NCBI GenBank assembly: GCA_031292095.1
Contig: JARLHU010000053.1
Span: forward strand, 1 to 52,217
Source of the DNA: Desulfosporosinus sp.
GTDB taxonomy: Bacteria; Bacillota; Desulfitobacteriia; Desulfitobacteriales; Desulfitobacteriaceae
Length of the DNA: 52,217 nt
Direction of reading: 5' to 3'
Within the stretch, counting starts at the first letter, position 1, and each line of letters begins with the position of its first letter. Position numbers and translations under genes: made by a program. The notes under the pieces are model-generated. The model was not told the DNA's origin and did no database searches. It saw only the letters and a program-made list of their open reading frames with translations. Of the stretch, positions 7,229-14,954 are shown piece after piece.

Positions 7229-8221
7229 ATGGAAGTCTCAAAGTCTGCACAACACGCTAATAGAAGAGAACGAATCGGTCTAAGTTGGAGTTTATCGGTA
7301 GAAGCATTCCTTAACGAAAAACGTGCAGAGAATCTTACTGAACAAAGTATGGTATATTATGAACAAGCACTGGGTTACCTTCAAACCTTCGCTCTCAAGC
7401 TTAAAGTCGATGCCCCAGAATACTTCTACAAAGAGCATCTTAATCAGTGGATTCGTTATTTGAAGGAGGAGCGAAAGAACAAGGCAACTTCAATTAACAG
7501 TAAGTTGCGTGCAGTCCGTCCTTTCTTTAATTACCTCATTGAATCAGGTTTTATCACCAACCAAATGAAGATTAAGCTGCTCAGGGAAGACGAAGTAATT
7601 ATTAAAACATTTAGTGAAGAACAGATTAAAAAGTTAATTGAACGGCCAGATAGTAAAATTTGTTCTTTCGCTACTTTCCGTGACTGGGCAATACTCTGTA
7701 CACTATTAGCCACAGGAATGAGACTGGGTTCGCTTCTAAACTTAAAAATAATGGATTTTGATTTCGTCCATAAAGAAATTCTACTCACTACAACTAAAAA
7801 CCGTAAGCAACAGGTTATTCCGCTCTCGTATTCTCTAGAGCCAGTATTAAATGCATATCTAAAAAACCGAGGGGGAGAACCAAACGATTATCTTTTCTGT
7901 AACACTTTTGGTGAGCAGCTGAATAAACGTACCTGTGAAGAACGTGTTGAAAAATATTGTGCTGACCGTGGTATCGACACTGATGACATTAGATGTAGCC
8001 CCCACACATTTCGGCACACCTTCGCCGTTCAAAGCCTAGCAACTAAGACATTGAACATTTTTGAGCTACAAAAGGTTCTGTCGCATTCCACTCTTGAGAT
8101 GGTCAAGAAATATGCTAGGATTAGCGATACCGATCTGAAAAAGAACTTTAGGTCACCATTAGATACGTTTTCTACGATGGCAAAAAATAAAGGTAGAAAA
8201 GCCATTTCAATGAAAAAATGA
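7229..8221 (+). CDS. int: Tyrosine recombinase / integrase
   Basis: The 330-residue protein has an N-terminal SAM-like core-binding domain (about 25-115, ending LRAVRPFFNYL) and a C-terminal catalytic domain. Catalytic residues are visible: Arg165 in ATGMRLGSL, His259 and Arg262 in HTFRHTF, His286 in LSHSTLE and Tyr295 in KKYARIS. It should catalyse recombination between the tRNA-Leu 3' end and the element. AAAGGAG lies upstream of the ATG. It is oriented into the element from the left att, and its own terminator follows. No excisionase-like gene was recognised nearby. Confidence 0.93.
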   Translation: MEVSKSAQHANRRERIGLSWSLSVEAFLNEKRAENLTEQSMVYYEQALGYLQTFALKLKVDAPEYFYKEHLNQWIRYLKEERKNKATSINSKLRAVRPFFNYLIESGFITNQMKIKLLREDEVIIKTFSEEQIKKLIERPDSKICSFATFRDWAILCTLLATGMRLGSLLNLKIMDFDFVHKEILLTTTKNRKQQVIPLSYSLEPVLNAYLKNRGGEPNDYLFCNTFGEQLNKRTCEERVEKYCADRGIDTDDIRCSPHTFRHTFAVQSLATKTLNIFELQKVLSHSTLEMVKKYARISDTDLKKNFRSPLDTFSTMAKNKGRKAISMKK

Positions 8222-8233
8222 TTAACTATGCAC

Positions 8234-8262
8234 AAGAGCTACCTTACGGTGGCTCTCTTTTT
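8234..8262 (+). terminator. Terminator after the integrase
   Basis: GAGCTACC (8236-8243) pairs with GGTGGCTC (8248-8255) around a four-base loop, followed by CTTTTT. It lies directly after the integrase stop codon. Confidence 0.7.
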
Positions 8263-8267
8263 GATTT

Positions 8268-8465
8268 ATGGATAGACGTTATACCAAGTTATACGCCCAG
8301 CATAGCCAGGGGCCTGACACGTAGCTGGGCAAGGGAATGTTCTCAATACTTCGCGATTTCGCTACGGTCGAGGAACTAAGACAAGAAAATAAAACTTTAG
8401 CCCAAGAGTTGGCTATTACTAAGGTTGGAGCGGTTAAGAAACCACAAGAGAGCAAACAAACATAA
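8268..8465 (+). pseudogene. Small ORF interrupted by an in-frame amber codon
   Basis: One frame runs from ATG 8268 to TAA 8463-8465 (about 64 residues) except for TAG at 8322-8324. The second part (from ATG 8337) reads MFSILRDFATVEELRQENKT and continues as a short coiled coil. A single G-to-A change of TGG (Trp) would explain the stop. No ribosome binding site is clear for either start, and a terminator follows. Probably a decayed small gene of the element; it cannot be named. Confidence 0.4.
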
Positions 8466-8480
8466 AGGGAAAATGAGAAA

Positions 8481-8524
8481 AGACCATCAGTAGTTCAACA
8501 AGACTATTGGTGGTCTACTTTTTT
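8481..8524 (+). terminator. Terminator in the integrated element
   Basis: AGACCATCAGTAGT (8481-8494) pairs with ACTATTGGTGGTCT (8503-8516) over 14 bp with two G-U pairs, followed by a T-run. It is similar in sequence to the terminator at 10421, so the two probably share origin. Confidence 0.75.
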
Positions 8525-8647
8525 GTGTTTAGGAGGTTAGCTGATTTAGGATCGTTATCTGAAAGTATTAATCACATAACTTTCCAGTATTTAAAATTGT
8601 CCAAAGGGAACTATAAGTTAAAGATTTGTAAAAGGACGTGATATTTC

Positions 8648-9247
8648 ATGAGGAAAATAAACGATCGAATTTATCTTGGTATGTTATCTGGTGCTGCTGG
8701 GTTAGTAGCTTTAACACTAGTTGACGTTCTTTCATCAAAAATGAAGATTTCACAAAGATCTTATCGAACGACAGCTGCAGGAATATGGGTATCTTCCCGT
8801 AGACAAGCTGAAAAATGGCCAGGACAAATTCTTGGAATAATGATGAATTTAGGTTTAAGCATGGTTGGTGGATTTTCCGTGGTTAAAATGTTAACTAAAT
8901 ATGGACGAGATAAACTAGTTCCAAAGGGTTTATTTTTTGGAGTTACGTTTGGAGCAGTTATAACAGCTATACTTAGTGGATTTGCTAATAACAAGGTGAA
9001 ACCAAAAGATGCTATAAGTAATCTTTCATATCTTTTATCTCATGCTGCATTTGGTTTAACATCGGTATTCACTGCAGCTAAGTTAGGAGATGATTCACTG
9101 TTTGATACTCCACCTCAAAATGATTACTCAAAACCAACGGAAAAAACAACTGAGCAACTAAAAGGGTCGAATGGAAATAATTTTCAACATGTTTACTCAG
9201 ATGTAAATCCTAATCGTGAAGAAACAAGTGTTCCACGCCAATTTTAA
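8648..9247 (+). CDS. Multi-pass membrane protein, unknown function
   Basis: 199 residues with about four hydrophobic segments (residues 8-28, 62-80, 92-113 and 123-146) and a polar, Asn/Glu/Pro-rich C-terminal tail of about 45 residues. AAGGAC lies upstream of the ATG. I do not recognise the family. It is followed 58 bases later by the DUF3231 gene on the same strand with no terminator between, so the two are likely co-transcribed cargo of the integrated element. The base composition is A+T-rich compared with the host purine genes, in keeping with acquired DNA. Confidence 0.7.
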   Translation: MRKINDRIYLGMLSGAAGLVALTLVDVLSSKMKISQRSYRTTAAGIWVSSRRQAEKWPGQILGIMMNLGLSMVGGFSVVKMLTKYGRDKLVPKGLFFGVTFGAVITAILSGFANNKVKPKDAISNLSYLLSHAAFGLTSVFTAAKLGDDSLFDTPPQNDYSKPTEKTTEQLKGSNGNNFQHVYSDVNPNREETSVPRQF

Positions 9248-9305
9248 AAACCCCCTCAACGAATAAACATAATTCTGAAACCATGAACAATATGGAGGGT
9301 GAAAT

Positions 9306-10370
9306 ATGAACAATGTTCAAGAAGCTAATCAAGGCCAAGTAGAACAAGTTCCCTATGGAGCTGTCCAACACAATTTATCTGACATTTTGCCATTGTCTTC
9401 TGAAATCGGTCAACTTTGGTCTAGTTACTTAGCAGAATGTATGGCCGTGTGTTTTCTCAAATATTATGTAGCTAAATCTAAAGACCCAGATATTCACTCT
9501 GTTTTGCAACGTGCACTTGATGTCTCAAGCCAACGGGTAAATACTATGGAAGACATCTTTAATTCGATTCATCATCCCATCCCTGAAGCTTACGGCGAAA
9601 AGGATGTAGAAGTCAATTCGAAACAATTATTTGCCGAGAGTTTTTCAATTAAATACACTAGAATGATGCAAAAGTTTACTTTGATATATTATGGCAACTC
9701 TTTGAGTGTATGTTCTCGTTCTGACTTTCGTAGTTATTTTTCCGAATGCATAAATACTTCTCATGAGATACACCAAAAAGCCACTGAGGTATTATTAGCA
9801 AAAGGGCTATTGTTAAAAGCCCCTAGCATTGTGATTCCTGACAGGGTGGATTTTGTACATGATAAAGCATATTATGGCTCTATTTTCGGTGATAAGAGAC
9901 CTCTTAATGCACTAGAAATCAGTCATATCGTTTCATTGATGGAGACTAAGCAGTTATTGAAAACCTTAAATTTAGGTTATAGTCAAGTCGTTAAGTCTGA
10001 GAAGATTAAGTATTTTATATCACAGGCAAAACAAATTGCAGATAAGCAACTTAAAAAACTAGGTTCTTTTTTAGATGACGAAGATTTACCTCAGCCAATA
10101 ATAACAAGCAACTTAGTCACCGACTCTACTGAATCTCCACATAGTGATAAATTAATCTTGTGTCACGTCACTATTGTTATAGCGAATATTATCGCTGAAT
10201 ACGGACTTGCTTTAACAAATACCGCTAGAAGGGATTTGGCATCCACCTTCGGTAGTTTCATAATTGAGGTTCTTGCTTTAGCAAAGGACGGGGGAGAATT
10301 GATGATTGAAAGTGGTTGGCTAGAGAGAGTCCCTGGAACGGCTGACCGCAAAGAATTAATTCAACATTAA
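9306..10370 (+). CDS. DUF3231 family protein
   Basis: The 354-residue protein contains two related ferritin-like four-helix halves, each about 150 residues. The first starts LPLSSEIGQLWSSYLAE and ends near LLAKGLLLKAPSIVIPD; the second starts RPLNALEISHIVSLME and ends near LAKDGGELMIESGWLE. This arrangement, the phrase KRPLNALE and the closing KDG-GWLE segment are typical of DUF3231, a family found mainly in spore-forming Bacilli and Clostridia and related in fold to CotF-like coat proteins. Biochemical role unknown. GGAGGG precedes ATG. It is cargo of the integrated element and is followed by a terminator. Confidence 0.82.
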   Translation: MNNVQEANQGQVEQVPYGAVQHNLSDILPLSSEIGQLWSSYLAECMAVCFLKYYVAKSKDPDIHSVLQRALDVSSQRVNTMEDIFNSIHHPIPEAYGEKDVEVNSKQLFAESFSIKYTRMMQKFTLIYYGNSLSVCSRSDFRSYFSECINTSHEIHQKATEVLLAKGLLLKAPSIVIPDRVDFVHDKAYYGSIFGDKRPLNALEISHIVSLMETKQLLKTLNLGYSQVVKSEKIKYFISQAKQIADKQLKKLGSFLDDEDLPQPIITSNLVTDSTESPHSDKLILCHVTIVIANIIAEYGLALTNTARRDLASTFGSFIIEVLALAKDGGELMIESGWLERVPGTADRKELIQH

Positions 10371-10420
10371 TTGGGCACAGAGCCAGCGAATAAATTGACG
10401 AGAGTATATAGGCAAGTTAG

Positions 10421-10460
10421 AAAGACCATCGGTAGAAATAACTACTGGTGGTCTTTTTTT
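10421..10460 (+). terminator. Terminator after the DUF3231 gene
   Basis: Bases 10421-10435 pair with 10442-10456 over 15 bp with a six-base loop, and run into nine or more T residues. It resembles the terminator at 8481-8524. Confidence 0.85.
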
Positions 10461-10587
10461 TTTGCCCTTTTCTAGGTTGTTAAAAAGAATTTAAAAAAGT
10501 TTTCTAAAGTGAGTTATTCGTTCCTTTTTATATTCAATACGAGGGTGAGAAGGCTAATAAATCTAGAGCAAAAAGGAGAGACGAAAA

Positions 10588-11097
10588 ATGAACAAGCAAG
10601 AACGTGCTTCACTGATCCGTAAGTTAAAGCCCCTCACATGGTATACATTCTGCCAAATGGAAGCCTTGAACCCTGAGGAAGTAATTATTTCTAAGAGTGA
10701 TCTGATGATGCAACTGAGTGTCGGAAGTCTTCCAACATTGAGCAAGTACCTAACCACATGGGAGTCATACGGATTGATTAGAACCATTCCTGGGGGCTAC
10801 GTAATAACTCAATTAGATGGTCAACCGAGTGGAATCCCAGAGGAGCCAGTTGTACGTGAGTTTACGAATGCCAAGTCAATTATTGAATACTGGTGCTCCC
10901 TATATGAGATCGAGTACGGACGTGCTTACTCCGTCACAAATTGGATAGTAGCTCAAACTCAAGTTAAGAAATTGCTAAGATACCCAGATGCAGAAATTAA
11001 GGCTACCTTGCAAGCAATCATTACTCTCTATGAACGTGCTCTTGTCTCTAAACTCTTGGGCCATAAGTTCCATCTTTTCGATGATCTCGTTAGCTGA
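10588..11097 (+). CDS. Winged-helix protein, probable phage-type replication initiator, 3' end disrupted
   Basis: 169 codons starting MNKQERASLIRKLKPLTW after AAAAGGAGAG. Residues 25-75 look like a winged helix (ISKSDLMMQLSVGSLPTLSK). The part around 95-145 (SIIEYWCSLYEIEYG) resembles C-terminal regions of phage replication organisers. The last part of the frame, after about 11030, is antisense to a helicase-like coding segment, so the native 3' end appears replaced by an inverted fragment. I call the family only tentatively; the initiator role is inferred from the next genes being helicase pieces. Confidence 0.55.
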   Translation: MNKQERASLIRKLKPLTWYTFCQMEALNPEEVIISKSDLMMQLSVGSLPTLSKYLTTWESYGLIRTIPGGYVITQLDGQPSGIPEEPVVREFTNAKSIIEYWCSLYEIEYGRAYSVTNWIVAQTQVKKLLRYPDAEIKATLQAIITLYERALVSKLLGHKFHLFDDLVS

Positions 11098-11310
11098 TAA
11101 TTCACCAAACTTTTGAGAGGTATCTATTAGAAATTGTTTCTGTAGATTTTTCACATTCCGTTCAATGAGTTTTTTTGCCAAGGTCTCAACAGATTCCCCA
11201 GCATCGATCACTTCAAAATCGTCTGTGTTCTGGATCACCGAGTTAACAGAGGGCAATTCCCCGAACTCTTCCAAATGTTTAACTGCATACTTACCCGAGT
11301 TTGGCGACAT
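11030..11310 (-). pseudogene. Inverted N-terminal part of a replicative (DnaB-like) helicase
   Basis: On the minus strand from ATG 11310 the frame reads MSPNSGKYAVKHLEEFGELP, then ETLAKKLIERNVKNLQKQFL and ANEIIEKMELMAQEFRDK. This resembles the N-terminal helical domain of phage-type DnaB helicases. The rest of such a helicase lies next to it but on the plus strand, so this piece seems to have been inverted. The frame runs on to 10975, but the last residues do not look native. No ribosome binding site of note. Family assignment is moderate, inversion is inference. Confidence 0.5.
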
Positions 11311-11366
11311 TTATTTCCAAACCCAGTGATAGCAAGGGCTCCAGGTCTTATTCTAAATATTGTAGA

Positions 11367-11830
11367 GCCAAGGCCAAAACGGTGTCGATTGGTCGAACAG
11401 TGGGGCCGAACGATTAGCTGAGTTTGAACGTAGAAAGAAGCATGATTTCAGCAGACAAATCCCATTTTTCTTTCCTGAACTTACTGAGTCACTAGGAAAT
11501 ATGTCAGGTGGTTTTATGCTAGTTCTGCAAGCTTTTACAGGCAAGGGCAAGACATGGCTGGGCCTTATGGAGGCACTAACCGTCAATGAAATGGGCCTCA
11601 ATTGCTTGTTTGAATCTGGGGAAATGTCTAAGTCTGAAATCTCGTTTCGGTTGGATACTCTCAAAGGGAAGTTTTCAAACCGTGCATTATTCACTGGAAG
11701 TTTAGACTTTCATTCAGAAGAAGATTACAAGAAATATTTAGGAGACTACACTAAAAGCACAACAAAAGCCCCCCTCATGACAAACAAAAAGATGTCTGAG
11801 CCATGTGATAAACTGGATAAACTATATTAA
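11367..11830 (+). pseudogene. Helicase core fragment (DnaB/RecA-like), truncated
   Basis: The frame is open from after TAG 11364-11366 and reads WSNSGAERLAEFERRKKHDF, a typical entry to the core, then GGFMLVLQAFTGKGKTWLGL with a Walker A loop (TGKGKT) and LFESGEMSKSEISFRL. After about 11750 the sequence no longer matches the expected core, and TAA at 11828-11830 ends it, so the Walker B and DNA-binding loops are missing. It cannot work as a helicase. It pairs with the inverted N-terminal piece at 11030-11310. Confidence 0.65.
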
Positions 11831-11846
11831 TTAAGGAGTGTGTAAT

Positions 11847-12164
11847 ATGATTAAGAAAATGTTCATAAAGGTGACCCCAGTAGTGGATGACACAGAAGGG
11901 GACACTACGTTACTTGCCCTAACCATACCCGAAGGCAAGCCGTATGAAGTTGGCAAGGTAGTATTCTTTCAGCACAACCTAAAGACGGGAAAAGAGGATT
12001 GGGTAGTGTTCCCTAAAGAGTATTGGGCAGATAGCTATGAATTAATGAAAGAGTTCATAGATGCCGAGTATGAACGGGCCAAGGCCGATCCTAACTACTC
12101 AGGTGAAGAGTACCAAAAGATTATATCTAGCACCCGTAAGAAAATGGCTTTCCAAGAGGGATAA
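11847..12164 (+). CDS. Hypothetical protein of the integrated element
   Basis: 105 residues starting MIKKMFIKVTPVVDDTEGDT. A GTG at 11838 in the same frame is possible, but AAGGAG at 11833-11838 is correctly spaced for the ATG at 11847. The product is acidic, with a beta-rich first half (KVVFFQHNLKTGKEDWVVFP) and a helical C-terminus. No family is recognised. It follows the helicase fragment by 16 bases and may have belonged to the same replication operon. Confidence 0.6.
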   Translation: MIKKMFIKVTPVVDDTEGDTTLLALTIPEGKPYEVGKVVFFQHNLKTGKEDWVVFPKEYWADSYELMKEFIDAEYERAKADPNYSGEEYQKIISSTRKKMAFQEG

Positions 12165-12579
12165 TTCAGTTGCTGTGTATAAATATTCATTGAGGGGTTC
12201 GGTAGACGTTCCCCTCTAATTGAGAATGGAGGAACGGTTGATTATGGATAAACTTGAAGAGTTTCAAGCATTTATGGGGCTACGTTCAGATGAACACTAG
12301 TCGTAGGTATATGGGTGAGGGCGTTTCTAAGCAGACTGTTGCTGTGGTAGGGGGTTAATTTGAATGTCTTGCAACGTTCAAAATTTGTAATTAATTAACT
12401 CTTGTAATATCGCAAATTCTATGCCTAAAATATAGATAAGCACTAGATATGCGGTGTTCCCCCGTAAAAAAACCACACTAGACCCCGTAAAAAAACCGCT
12501 CAAATGCGATGATCAGCGGGTTCTTGTGTGAAACAACAAAAAACGCGACTCCCTTACGGAAATCACGTTAATCAGCTTA
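12165..12579. other. Right end of the integrated element, no intact gene
   Basis: A tiny frame, ATG 12244 to TAG 12298-12300 (MDKLEEFQAFMGLRSDEH), follows a GGAGG and may be the start of a lost gene. A 15-base direct repeat, CCCCGTAAAAAAACC, occurs at 12460-12474 and 12483-12497. Nothing else is supported up to the right attachment repeat. Confidence 0.45.
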
Positions 12580-12637
12580 TGGTGCGGTCGAGAGGACTTG
12601 AACCTCCATGCCCTTGCGAGCACTAGAACCTGAATCT
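12580..12637 (-). repeat. Attachment site, right copy (within intact tRNA-Leu)
   Basis: The 58 bases are identical to 7005-7062 and make up the 3' half of the tRNA-Leu gene, beginning exactly at the CCA end and stopping just past the anticodon loop. The element therefore restored a complete tRNA at its right border. Confidence 0.88.
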
Positions 12638-12666
12638 AGCGCGTCTGCCAGTTTCGCCACGACCGC
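12580..12666 (-). tRNA. tRNA-Leu, anticodon CAG
   Basis: On the minus strand the sequence folds into a class II tRNA. The acceptor GCGGTCG pairs with CGACCGC, a CTAGA/TCTAG anticodon stem holds the loop TTCAGGT (anticodon CAG), a long variable arm follows, and the T-arm has the loop TTCAAGT. CCA is encoded at the 3' end (12582-12580). The tRNA decodes leucine CUG. Its 3' half is the integration target. Confidence 0.95.
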
Positions 12667-12837
12667 GTAACATTGGTTATTATATAAGAGGCACGAGAGT
12701 TTGTCAACAATAAATCTAGTTGATTGAAAGAGTAAGGTCATAATGATACAATTGCAATGTTACCTTTATAGTTGAAGGCTCCTGCATTACATTATGCTAG
12801 GGGTTTTTTATATGGGCGGGAGAAAGAGGGGAAACTA

Positions 12838-13764
12838 ATGACTACAAAAAAGGATTTCCCTGAGTGGGTACTCTGGTGCGTTATTTTGGTATGGGGGGCT
12901 AATTACGTTATTGGGAAATGGGGAATGGAGGGTTTTGATCCCTTGAGCTTTACAGTCATTCGTTTCGTGGGAGCCACTCCGGTACTTTTCCTTTTGCTTT
13001 ATGTATTGGAAAAAAACCTGCGTATTGAGCTCAAGGATTGCTATGAATTAGCGTTGATCGGACTTGTAGGCGTTACTATTTATCAGACCTTGTTCATGGC
13101 AGCGGTTAAATACGCTACCGCTACTAATGCGTCTTTAATGCTTGCCGTTTCACCGGTTTTCGCTGCTATTTTTGCTTGGCTAGCGGGACAAGAACGATTG
13201 GGTTCCCGGGGACGCCGTGGAAGCGCCATATCCTTATTGGGAGTTATCTTTGTCTTGCTATTTGGAACAAACAAATTGGCAGTTGGCTGGGACGTGCTGC
13301 GTGGAGACCTTATTGGTCTTTTAGCCTCGAGCGTGTGGGGCTTGTATCCGGTACTTGCGAAACGCATGTTACGTAAATACTCGGCCCTTAAAACGATTAC
13401 GTATTCTTCATTATTTGGTACGATATTTCTCCTCATGGTCGGATCAAAAGGGGTGCAAGCGTTGTCTTGGTCAGAGATACCCCTCTCAGCATGGGGTTCT
13501 ATGGCTTTTTCAATTGTTCTCGTGACTGCTTTTGGCCTGGTTGTTTGGTATCACGCCATCAGCAGAGTTGGGGCAAATCGTATAATGGCTTATATGTATG
13601 CGGTTCCAGCAGTTGCGGTGATCACAGCAGCTATTATTCTAAAGGAGCAGGTTCATGTGATGCAGGCCGTAGGTGCTGCAGTAATCTTTTGTGGTATTAG
13701 CATGATCAGAAAAGACAAGATCCTCGTTCCGGTAAATAAGGAGTTTGCAGAGATCGCCAAGTAA
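12838..13764 (+). CDS. EamA/DMT family permease
   Basis: 308 residues with ten hydrophobic segments in two EamA repeats (about 8-140 and 152-290). The start region PEWVLWCVILVWGANYVIGK and the motif GLYPVLAKRML are typical of drug/metabolite transporters. The ORF is open from a TTG at 12772, but AGAGGGG before the ATG at 12838 and homology to family starts favour the ATG. Inner-membrane exporter or importer; substrate unknown. It stands between the tRNA and ubiX and is likely monocistronic. Confidence 0.88.
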   Translation: MTTKKDFPEWVLWCVILVWGANYVIGKWGMEGFDPLSFTVIRFVGATPVLFLLLYVLEKNLRIELKDCYELALIGLVGVTIYQTLFMAAVKYATATNASLMLAVSPVFAAIFAWLAGQERLGSRGRRGSAISLLGVIFVLLFGTNKLAVGWDVLRGDLIGLLASSVWGLYPVLAKRMLRKYSALKTITYSSLFGTIFLLMVGSKGVQALSWSEIPLSAWGSMAFSIVLVTAFGLVVWYHAISRVGANRIMAYMYAVPAVAVITAAIILKEQVHVMQAVGAAVIFCGISMIRKDKILVPVNKEFAEIAK

Positions 13765-13854
13765 ACTCGTCAGCGGAACGCTTTAGGGGATAGGGGATAG
13801 GCTGGAATGATATTAAATTCTTCGGAAATTTAACTAGGGAGGTGTCTGTGTTTT

Positions 13855-14415
13855 ATGACTAAAAGAATGATTGTTGGCCTGACTGGTGCAAGTGGTTCAA
13901 CCTATGCTCTCACGTTGATGAGGGTCCTTACTGCGTTGGATTGGCAGGTTGAATTAGTCATGTCGCCAACCGGAGAAAAAGTACTCACCTACGAAACCGG
14001 GATCGAGCGGGCGGCTTTTCCGGAGGGCGTACAAATCCATGAAAATACTAACCTGTTTTCCGCGCTGGCCAGTGGTTCTTATCGTACCCACGGGATGGTG
14101 GTCATTCCGTGTTCGATGAACACGCTGGGGTTGATGGCTACCGGCACGGGAGATCATCTTTTGGCTCGAGCGGCACAAGTCACGTTGAAAGAACGTCGCC
14201 CGCTAGTTGTTGTCCCACGGGAGATGCCTTACAATATTATTCATTTAGAAAATATGTTGCGACTGGCTCGAGCGGGCGCGACGATTATGCCTGCTTCACC
14301 AGGATTTTATCATCGCCCGCAAGAAATTCAGGATTTAATCAATCATGTGGTCGGAAGGGTCTTGGATCAGTTCGGGATTGAACATGCGCTTTTTCAACGC
14401 TGGAGCGGACTGTAG
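13855..14415 (+). CDS. ubiX: UbiX/Pad1 family flavin prenyltransferase
   Basis: 186 residues starting MTKRMIVGLTGASGSTYALT, where GLTGASG is the flavin-phosphate binding loop, followed by VIPCSMNTLGLMATG and VVVPREMPYNIIHLENMLRL, all family signatures. It makes prenylated FMN for UbiD-type decarboxylases. No ubiD is in the window, so its partner must be elsewhere. GGGAGG lies upstream. A small DUF1294 membrane gene follows on the same strand. Confidence 0.93.
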   Translation: MTKRMIVGLTGASGSTYALTLMRVLTALDWQVELVMSPTGEKVLTYETGIERAAFPEGVQIHENTNLFSALASGSYRTHGMVVIPCSMNTLGLMATGTGDHLLARAAQVTLKERRPLVVVPREMPYNIIHLENMLRLARAGATIMPASPGFYHRPQEIQDLINHVVGRVLDQFGIEHALFQRWSGL

Positions 14416-14447
14416 CGTGGTTCACAAATCACGAAGGGGGGATATGG

Positions 14448-14744
14448 ATGCTCATATTAAAGATATTTTTGGTACTCTACGTTATCTGGAATGGTTACGT
14501 TTTTGTGGCGATGGGGAGAGATAAACGGCGGGCGAAACGGCACCAGTGGAGGATTCCAGAAGCGAGTTTGCTCTTTATGGGAGTGGCTATGGGAGGGCTT
14601 GGGCTTTATACAGGAATGAAATATTTCCGCCATAAGACCACCCACATGAAGTTTGTGATTGGTGCTCCAATCACAATTGTAGTGAACATTTTGCTAGTTT
14701 GCTTTGTCTATTATATTGGGCGTTATCGGTTGAATCTCCTTTAG
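14448..14744 (+). CDS. DUF1294 family membrane protein
   Basis: 98 residues with three hydrophobic segments and the family motif RDKRRAKRHQWRIPEASLL followed by GGLGLYTGMKYFRHKTTH. Function unknown. It starts 32 bases after ubiX behind GAAGGGGGG and is probably co-transcribed with it. The only structure downstream is the long palindrome at 14783-14862. Confidence 0.85.
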   Translation: MLILKIFLVLYVIWNGYVFVAMGRDKRRAKRHQWRIPEASLLFMGVAMGGLGLYTGMKYFRHKTTHMKFVIGAPITIVVNILLVCFVYYIGRYRLNLL

Positions 14745-14782
14745 GCATATGAAAGGAAATAACAAGTCAAGATGCCATGGAT

Positions 14783-14862
14783 ATTTTGCGTCAGACAAGG
14801 AGGCATGTTCACCTCATAGTGGGGCTATTAGGTGAACATGCCGACGCAGTATGACACAAAAT
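14783..14862. repeat. 80-base imperfect palindrome
   Basis: Outer arms 14783-14793 and 14852-14862 (11 bp, one G-U) enclose inner perfect arms 14802-14814 and 14830-14842 (13 bp, GGCATGTTCACCT). No T-run follows on the plus strand. It may end the ubiX transcript or be a small repeat element; it lies in the leader of the first sigma-54 regulator gene. Confidence 0.55.
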
Positions 14863-14954
14863 AGACTGGCAGTCTGACTGGTTATTTTCTTGAATGTGCC
14901 TTAGATCGTTTACAAATATTCACGATGCGGAAGAGTTCTGAGGGGGTAACTCAA

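Larger units (their letters stand above)
7005..12637. mobile_element. Integrated element in tRNA-Leu(CAG), decayed
   Basis: The segment is bounded by the 58-bp direct repeats and has a tyrosine recombinase next to the left end. It carries a membrane protein, a DUF3231 protein, a winged-helix protein with a disrupted end, two oppositely oriented pieces of a replicative helicase, a small protein and remnants. No capsid, portal or conjugation genes are seen. It is therefore a small genomic island, a satellite, or the remains of a prophage or ICE. With the replication genes broken it is unlikely to replicate alone; excision may still be possible because integrase and att repeats look intact. Confidence 0.85.

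Noticed and set aside
11353..11694. 113-codon minus-strand ORF opposite the helicase core
   Set aside because: Antisense to a frame with a Walker A motif and coherent family sequence.
12460..12497. CRISPR-like repeat
   Set aside because: Only two 15-base copies with an 8-base gap between them and no cas genes. No CRISPR array was seen in the window.
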